64,000 nucleotides of DNA from UBA4582 sp002389265 (GTDB lineage: Bacteria > Pseudomonadota > Gammaproteobacteria > Pseudomonadales > Azotimanducaceae), in NCBI GenBank assembly GCA_943788825.1, contig CALSRT010000006.1, positions 248,001-312,000 on the forward strand, written 5' to 3'. How positions within the stretch are numbered: position 1 is the stretch's first letter; every line of letters starts with the position of its first letter. Positions 60,021 through 64,000 of the stretch are shown one piece after another. The notes beneath the pieces are model-generated. The model was not told the origin of the DNA, made no database searches, and saw nothing but the letters and a program-made list of their open reading frames with translations. Made by a program: the position numbers and the translations under genes.

Positions 60021-60446
60021 ATGAGTAAGGTAGATGATATCCAAATAATCCGATCCCAAAACGCAATGTTGTTAAAGCGACTATTGCCTGAAGTCGCGGG
60101 ACCCACGAACAGTGGTGATGATAGCGACCAGGATGGTAATCACCGGGGCATCGATACGGTGATCGAGCGGGCGAAACCACAATTAAAGTCACCGGCAATG
60201 TATAAGGTTATTTTGCTTAACGACGACTATACGCCGATGGAATTTGTCATTGAGGTGCTGCAAACATTCTTTGCCATGAATCGAGAGAAGGCGACTCAGA
60301 TTATGTTGGCAGTTCATACGGTGGGTCGAGCAACCTGTGGGATTTATACTCGGGATATTGCTGAGACCAAGTCGGCACAAGTCAATCAGTTCGCGCAGGA
60401 CAATCAGCATCCCCTGGTGTCTGATGTTGAGGCGGTAGAAGACTAA
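60021..60446 (+). CDS. clpS: ATP-dependent Clp protease adaptor ClpS
   Basis: 141 residues, about 35 longer than E. coli ClpS. The extra length is an N-terminal, partly acidic segment (MSKVDDIQIIRSQNAMLLKR...SGDDSDQDGNHRG). The core is standard: YKVILLNDDYTPMEFVIEVL binds N-degrons, and MLAVHTVGRATCGIYTRDIA completes the pocket. It delivers N-end-rule substrates to ClpAP. clpA follows after a 259-base gap; a start further inside would give a normal length but lacks an obvious ribosome-binding site. Confidence 0.93.
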   Translation: MSKVDDIQIIRSQNAMLLKRLLPEVAGPTNSGDDSDQDGNHRGIDTVIERAKPQLKSPAMYKVILLNDDYTPMEFVIEVLQTFFAMNREKATQIMLAVHTVGRATCGIYTRDIAETKSAQVNQFAQDNQHPLVSDVEAVED

Positions 60447-60705
60447 ATTAGCGAACAGCTAAGTAGAAATGATCGCAAGCGCAAACAGACTTTTTAAAAC
60501 AAGCAGCGCGATTGAGAAGCACACAGTAGAGAAATAACGAGCAGGGAAATACGAAGTAGGGCACTGCAAAATAGAGCACTGCAAAAGTGCATAGCACCTC
60601 ACGTCGGTGCAACAAAGACCTGGAATAACCCGCTGTTGGGTCGCCAGGCATCAACCGGTCAATGGCCCAGTAGGGCCGAGAAAGTCTTAATCAGGAATAA
60701 AGTAA

Positions 60706-62967
60706 ATGCTTAGTAGAGACCTTGAAGTAACACTGAATTTAGCGTTCAAGGACGCCCGAGCCAAGCGGCATGAATTGATGTCGGTCGAGCATTTGTTATT
60801 GGCGCTGCTGGATAATGCCGTCGCTATTGACGTGTTGCGTGCTTGTGGTGCGGATCTCGACGCGTTACGCAAAGAGTTGCAGGATTTCTTGGATGCAACC
60901 ACGCCCCTTATCCCGGCGAACGAGACCGATCGTGAGACTCAACCGACACTAGGATTTCAGCGTGTTCTTCAGCGTGCTGTGTTTCATGTTCAGTCGTCCG
61001 GTCGAAAAGAGGTCACAGGTGCCAGTGTGCTGGTGGCGATATTCAGTGAGCAGGAAAGTCATGCGGTTTATATCCTCAAGCAACAGGAAGTGAATCGAAT
61101 CGATGTGGTGAATTTTATCGCCCACGGCACACCTAAGGTCGCCGGCCAAGAAGATGTGGAATCCGGTGAGCAGGTCGACGAAGACGGTAACGCTGAGGAG
61201 AAGGCGCCCAGTTCATTAGAGCAATTTGCCAGTAATCTCAATGAGCAAGCGCGTCAGGGTTTGATTGATCCTCTGGTAGGTCGTCAGGACGAGGTTGAGC
61301 GAGTGATTCAAACGCTGTCTCGGCGCCGCAAGAACAACCCCTTGCTGGTTGGTGAGTCCGGTGTCGGTAAGACGGCCATCGCTGAAGGTCTGGCAAAGAT
61401 GATAGTTGATGGCAAAGTGCCCGATGTTATCAAGGATAGTGTCGTCTACTCGCTGGATCTCGGTGCGCTGCTGGCAGGGACGAAGTATCGCGGTGATTTC
61501 GAAAAACGCCTGAAAACTCTTCTGGCAGAGTTAACCAAAAAGCAAAATCAAATTTTGTTTATCGATGAAATTCATACCATCATCGGTGCCGGTGCGGCGT
61601 CTGGTGGTGTGATGGATGCATCGAATCTGCTCAAGCCGCTGTTGGCGTCAGGTGATCTGCGGTGCATGGGATCAACAACGTATCAAGAGTACCGTGGCAT
61701 CTTTGACAAAGATCGGGCACTGTCACGCCGGTTTCAGAAAATCGATGTGATTGAGCCCAGCGTGGAAGACACCTATCAGATCTTGAAGGGCTTGAAATCA
61801 CGGTTTGAAGAGCACCATCACCTCAAGTATACGGATAAGGCGCTACGGGTAGCTGCAGAGTTGGCTGACCGCTATATCAATGACCGGTTTATGCCAGACA
61901 AGGCAATCGATGTTATCGATGAGGCCGGTGCCTTTCAGCAAATTCAGCCTGCGAACAAGCGCAAGAAAGTGATCAATGTTACCGACGTTGAAAAAATGGT
62001 GGCCAAGATTGCGCGCATACCACCAAGCACGGTGTCGTCTTCGGATAAAAAAGCATTAAAGGATCTTGAAACGAATCTTAAGATGGTAATTTTTGGCCAA
62101 GACGAAGCCATCAATACGCTGGCCAGTGCCATCAAACTATCAAGGGCGGGTCTAAAGGACAGCGATAAGCCGATTGGTTCCTTCCTGTTTGCTGGCCCAA
62201 CTGGCGTTGGTAAGACCGAAGTCTGTCGACAGCTTGCCAGCATCATGGGGATCGAGTTAATTCGCTTCGATATGTCTGAATACATGGAGCGACATACAGT
62301 TTCTCGTTTGATTGGTGCACCGCCTGGATATGTCGGTTTTGATCAAGGTGGCTTGTTGACCGAAGAAGTCACCAAGCATCCGCACTGTGTGTTGCTGCTC
62401 GATGAAATTGAAAAAGCACATCCTGAAGTCTTTAATTTGCTGTTGCAGGTGATGGATCACGGTACGCTGACGGATAATAACGGTCGCGCGGCTGATTTCC
62501 GGAATGTCATCATTGTCATGACCACCAATGCCGGCGCCCAGGAAATGGGTCGATCCTCCATTGGCTTTACGCATCAAGATCATGCCACCGATGGCATGGA
62601 GGTGTTGAAGAAAATGTTTACGCCAGAATTCCGTAACCGTCTGGATTCGATTATTCAGTTTGATGCCTTGTCGCCCGAGGTGATTAAAACCGTGGTCGAT
62701 AAGTTCCTGGTTGAAATTCAGGTTCAGTTGGATAGTAAGAAAGTTGTGTTGGAAATCAGCGACGAAGCGCGTGCCTGGCTCGCTGTACACGGGTACGACA
62801 AGACCATGGGCGCAAGACCTATGCAGCGCTTGATTCAGTCGAAAATCAAGAAGGAGCTGGCAGAAGATATCCTCTTCGGTCGATTGTCGAACAACGGTGG
62901 CGTGGTTCACGTGGTGGTGCGGGCTGATGACCTAGTGCTGGAAATTGATGAGCCTGTGTCTGCCTGA
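60706..62967 (+). CDS. clpA: ATP-dependent Clp protease ATP-binding subunit ClpA
   Basis: 753 residues. N-domain (1-150: VTLNLAFKDARAKRHELMSV, EHLLLALLDN), AAA+ module D1 with GESGVGKT near residue 216 and LFIDEIHTIIGAG, and D2 with GPTGVGKT near residue 496, LLLDEIEKAHPEVFN and sensor-2 GARPMQRLI. It unfolds substrates for ClpP, with ClpS as adaptor. The 259-base leader (60447-60705) is AT- and purine-rich with short imperfect repeats (GCACTGCAAAA) and no gene. Confidence 0.96.
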   Translation: MLSRDLEVTLNLAFKDARAKRHELMSVEHLLLALLDNAVAIDVLRACGADLDALRKELQDFLDATTPLIPANETDRETQPTLGFQRVLQRAVFHVQSSGRKEVTGASVLVAIFSEQESHAVYILKQQEVNRIDVVNFIAHGTPKVAGQEDVESGEQVDEDGNAEEKAPSSLEQFASNLNEQARQGLIDPLVGRQDEVERVIQTLSRRRKNNPLLVGESGVGKTAIAEGLAKMIVDGKVPDVIKDSVVYSLDLGALLAGTKYRGDFEKRLKTLLAELTKKQNQILFIDEIHTIIGAGAASGGVMDASNLLKPLLASGDLRCMGSTTYQEYRGIFDKDRALSRRFQKIDVIEPSVEDTYQILKGLKSRFEEHHHLKYTDKALRVAAELADRYINDRFMPDKAIDVIDEAGAFQQIQPANKRKKVINVTDVEKMVAKIARIPPSTVSSSDKKALKDLETNLKMVIFGQDEAINTLASAIKLSRAGLKDSDKPIGSFLFAGPTGVGKTEVCRQLASIMGIELIRFDMSEYMERHTVSRLIGAPPGYVGFDQGGLLTEEVTKHPHCVLLLDEIEKAHPEVFNLLLQVMDHGTLTDNNGRAADFRNVIIVMTTNAGAQEMGRSSIGFTHQDHATDGMEVLKKMFTPEFRNRLDSIIQFDALSPEVIKTVVDKFLVEIQVQLDSKKVVLEISDEARAWLAVHGYDKTMGARPMQRLIQSKIKKELAEDILFGRLSNNGGVVHVVVRADDLVLEIDEPVSA

Positions 62968-63237
62968 GTTCCTGCTGTTATGCGGCTTTGACGTTGTTGG
63001 CCAGCGGCGGATGGCTGACAGGTGTTAGGTTGGAGCGTGTGTTGGGTGCAAATAAGCAGTGGGCGCCGTTTAACTGTCAGGCACCGCTAAGCCGGGCCTG
63101 CTTTTAGCGGCGGATATGGGCGGTGGAGTGGTAGATCGGTGTGCTGACCCGTTTCTTGTTTGGTTGAATGAAAAGTTCCCAACAATCACCAAGGCCAGAA
63201 AAACGCATACGGATAGCAGGCGCTACCCGGGCAGGGG

Positions 63238-63453
63238 TTATTCGCGGAAAGTAATACGACCTTTGGTCAAATCGTAAGGGGTCAATTCGACCTTCACCTT
63301 ATCGCCAGTAAGAATTTTGATGTAATTCTTCCGCATTTTTCCGGAAATGTGCGCGATAATTTTATGGCCATTCTCCAGTTCCACCCTGAACATGGTATTC
63401 GGTAAGGTATCAACTACCGTGCCGACCATTTGAATCTGTTCTTCTTTTGCCAA
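63238..63453 (-). CDS. infA: Translation initiation factor IF-1
   Basis: 71 residues, S1/OB fold. MAKEEQIQMVGTVVDTLPN, MFRVELENGHKIIAHISGKM, and LTPYDLTKGRITFRE: near-identical to gammaproteobacterial IF-1. Between convergent clpA and upstream bpt, as in pseudomonads. The 270-base gap to clpA holds an inverted repeat CCGCTAA/TTAGCGG (63084-63110) and no gene. Confidence 0.97.
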   Translation of the reverse strand: MAKEEQIQMVGTVVDTLPNTMFRVELENGHKIIAHISGKMRKNYIKILTGDKVKVELTPYDLTKGRITFRE

Positions 63454-63588
63454 TTTAAGTCCTCTGTACCGAAGTGCATGTTGAAAAGGCGTGCATTTTG
63501 CACGAAAACCCAGGGCTTAGCAAAGCACTGTCACTATTGTTCACAAAGCCGGAATCCGATCTTCGAGCCAGCCATTAGCTGCAGTGGA

Positions 63589-64000
63589 TCAGGGCTGCAA
63601 GGCGAGCCAACGATTGTCGAGATACAGTTCAATCGGTTGGTATTCGGTTTTGTAGCTCATCTTCTGGCATTCTTTGATCCAATAGCCTAGATACAGCCAG
63701 GCTTTTTGCTGCTGACGGGCTGCTTCGATCAGCCATAACACGGCAAAAGTCCCGAGGCTGCGCTGGTCTTCTTCGGGTGCAAAAAAGGTGTAGACGGCTG
63801 ATAGCGCGTTGTCGAGTTCATCGCTGACGGCAACCGCCAGCAACCGTCCATCCAGGCGAAATTCAACGAAGCGAGCTTCCTTGCGGCCCTCCACCAGAAA
63901 AGCTTGAAATTGTTCGGCCTCAGCCGGGAACATATCGCCATCTGCGTGACGTTCGGTGATATAGCGGTCATACAGGTCAAAGTATTCGGCGGTTAATCGA
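63589..64000 (-). CDS. bpt: Aspartate/glutamate leucyltransferase (Bpt), truncated by the window edge
   Basis: The C-terminal 137 residues or so are present; the frame stays open to 64000. DLYDRYITERHADGDM, RLDGRLLAVAVSDELDNALS, AVYTFFAPEEDQRSLGTFAV and LYLGYWIKECQKMSYKTEYQ are typical of Bpt/Ate proteins, which add an amino acid from tRNA to acidic N-termini and create N-degrons. This links it to the nearby ClpS-ClpA N-end-rule machinery. The usual partner aat would lie to the right. Confidence 0.94.
   Translation of the reverse strand, partial: RLTAEYFDLYDRYITERHADGDMFPAEAEQFQAFLVEGRKEARFVEFRLDGRLLAVAVSDELDNALSAVYTFFAPEEDQRSLGTFAVLWLIEAARQQQKAWLYLGYWIKECQKMSYKTEYQPIELYLDNRWLALQP

Noticed and set aside
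62257..62910. 217-codon minus-strand frame inside clpA
   Set aside because: Antisense to a highly conserved AAA+ domain; no independent evidence.
63084..63110. Inverted repeat CCGCTAA/TTAGCGG between clpA and infA
   Set aside because: No T run directly after the stem and modest stability; could be a weak terminator but not supported.
1..64000. CRISPR arrays, tRNA or rRNA genes, insertion sequences, prophage genes
   Set aside because: Looked for spaced repeats, cloverleaf-like stretches, transposase and phage motifs; none found by eye.

Overview
The window is a gene-dense stretch of a gammaproteobacterial chromosome, probably from a marine or aquatic free-living organism. The evidence is conserved synteny and gene types: nudJ-mnmA-hflD-purB, clpS-clpA-infA-bpt, CysB, the L16 arginine hydroxylase RoxA, HflD, RraA and a Pseudomonas-type ThrH. 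I see no rRNA, tRNA, insertion sequence, prophage or CRISPR array. Base composition looks even throughout, and almost all DNA is coding.

Layout. 0.1-7.9 kb: a CinA/nucleotidylyltransferase fusion (-), a DUF3806 secreted protein and a tiny membrane protein (+), an isopropylmalate-dehydrogenase-family gene (-), a NamZ-like muramidase overlapping a DOMON-like protein (-), glutathione reductase and a DUF429 protein (+). 8-14 kb (+): an AGCS amino-acid/Na+ symporter, an SDR overlapping an M16C metalloprotease, and dienelactone hydrolase. 14.5-19.7 kb (+): a complete TonB2-type energy system (DUF3450, TtpC, ExbB, ExbD, TonB, TPR protein) closed by a strong terminator. 19.9-26.2 kb (-): rsgA, then a tripartite tricarboxylate transporter (TctC-B-A) downstream of an SMP-30 lactonase and a phosphoserine aminotransferase. 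26.5-32.5 kb: an ATP/ADP-translocase-like carrier (+), an S1/P1 nuclease (-), and a peptide export unit (-): a C39-peptidase ABC exporter, an HlyD adaptor, and a 53-codon ORF coupled upstream of them.

32.6-40.9 kb: an SDR (+); metA (-), broken by a one-base frameshift and preceded by a SAM-II riboswitch with its own terminator and a likely antiterminator; another SDR; and a tight operon VWA, J-domain protein, RDD, unknown protein, HAD phosphatase, class III aminotransferase. Then come a cytosolic 5'-nucleotidase, cysB and thrH (+), pabB (-), and prpB-prpC (+) with a terminator. 46.6-49.8 kb: a lysine-catabolism set (aminoadipate-semialdehyde dehydrogenase, saccharopine-dehydrogenase-like, divergent Lrp/AsnC regulator with a palindrome in its leader). 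49.8-64 kb: lytic transglycosylase, rraA, a double-GNAT protein, roxA, purB, hflD, mnmA, nudJ (with a remarkable G-run array between nudJ and mnmA), moaC-D-E, rluE, clpS-clpA, infA and a truncated bpt at the right edge.

The most notable points are the SAM-II/metA locus with the frameshift, the exporter operon with its odd small ORFs (a 12-bp tandem repeat encoding (G/E)LFI, and a 61-codon open frame with no normal start), the G-run/C-rich array before mnmA, and the CinA-NadD-like fusion. All calls are from reading sequence; no database search was run.
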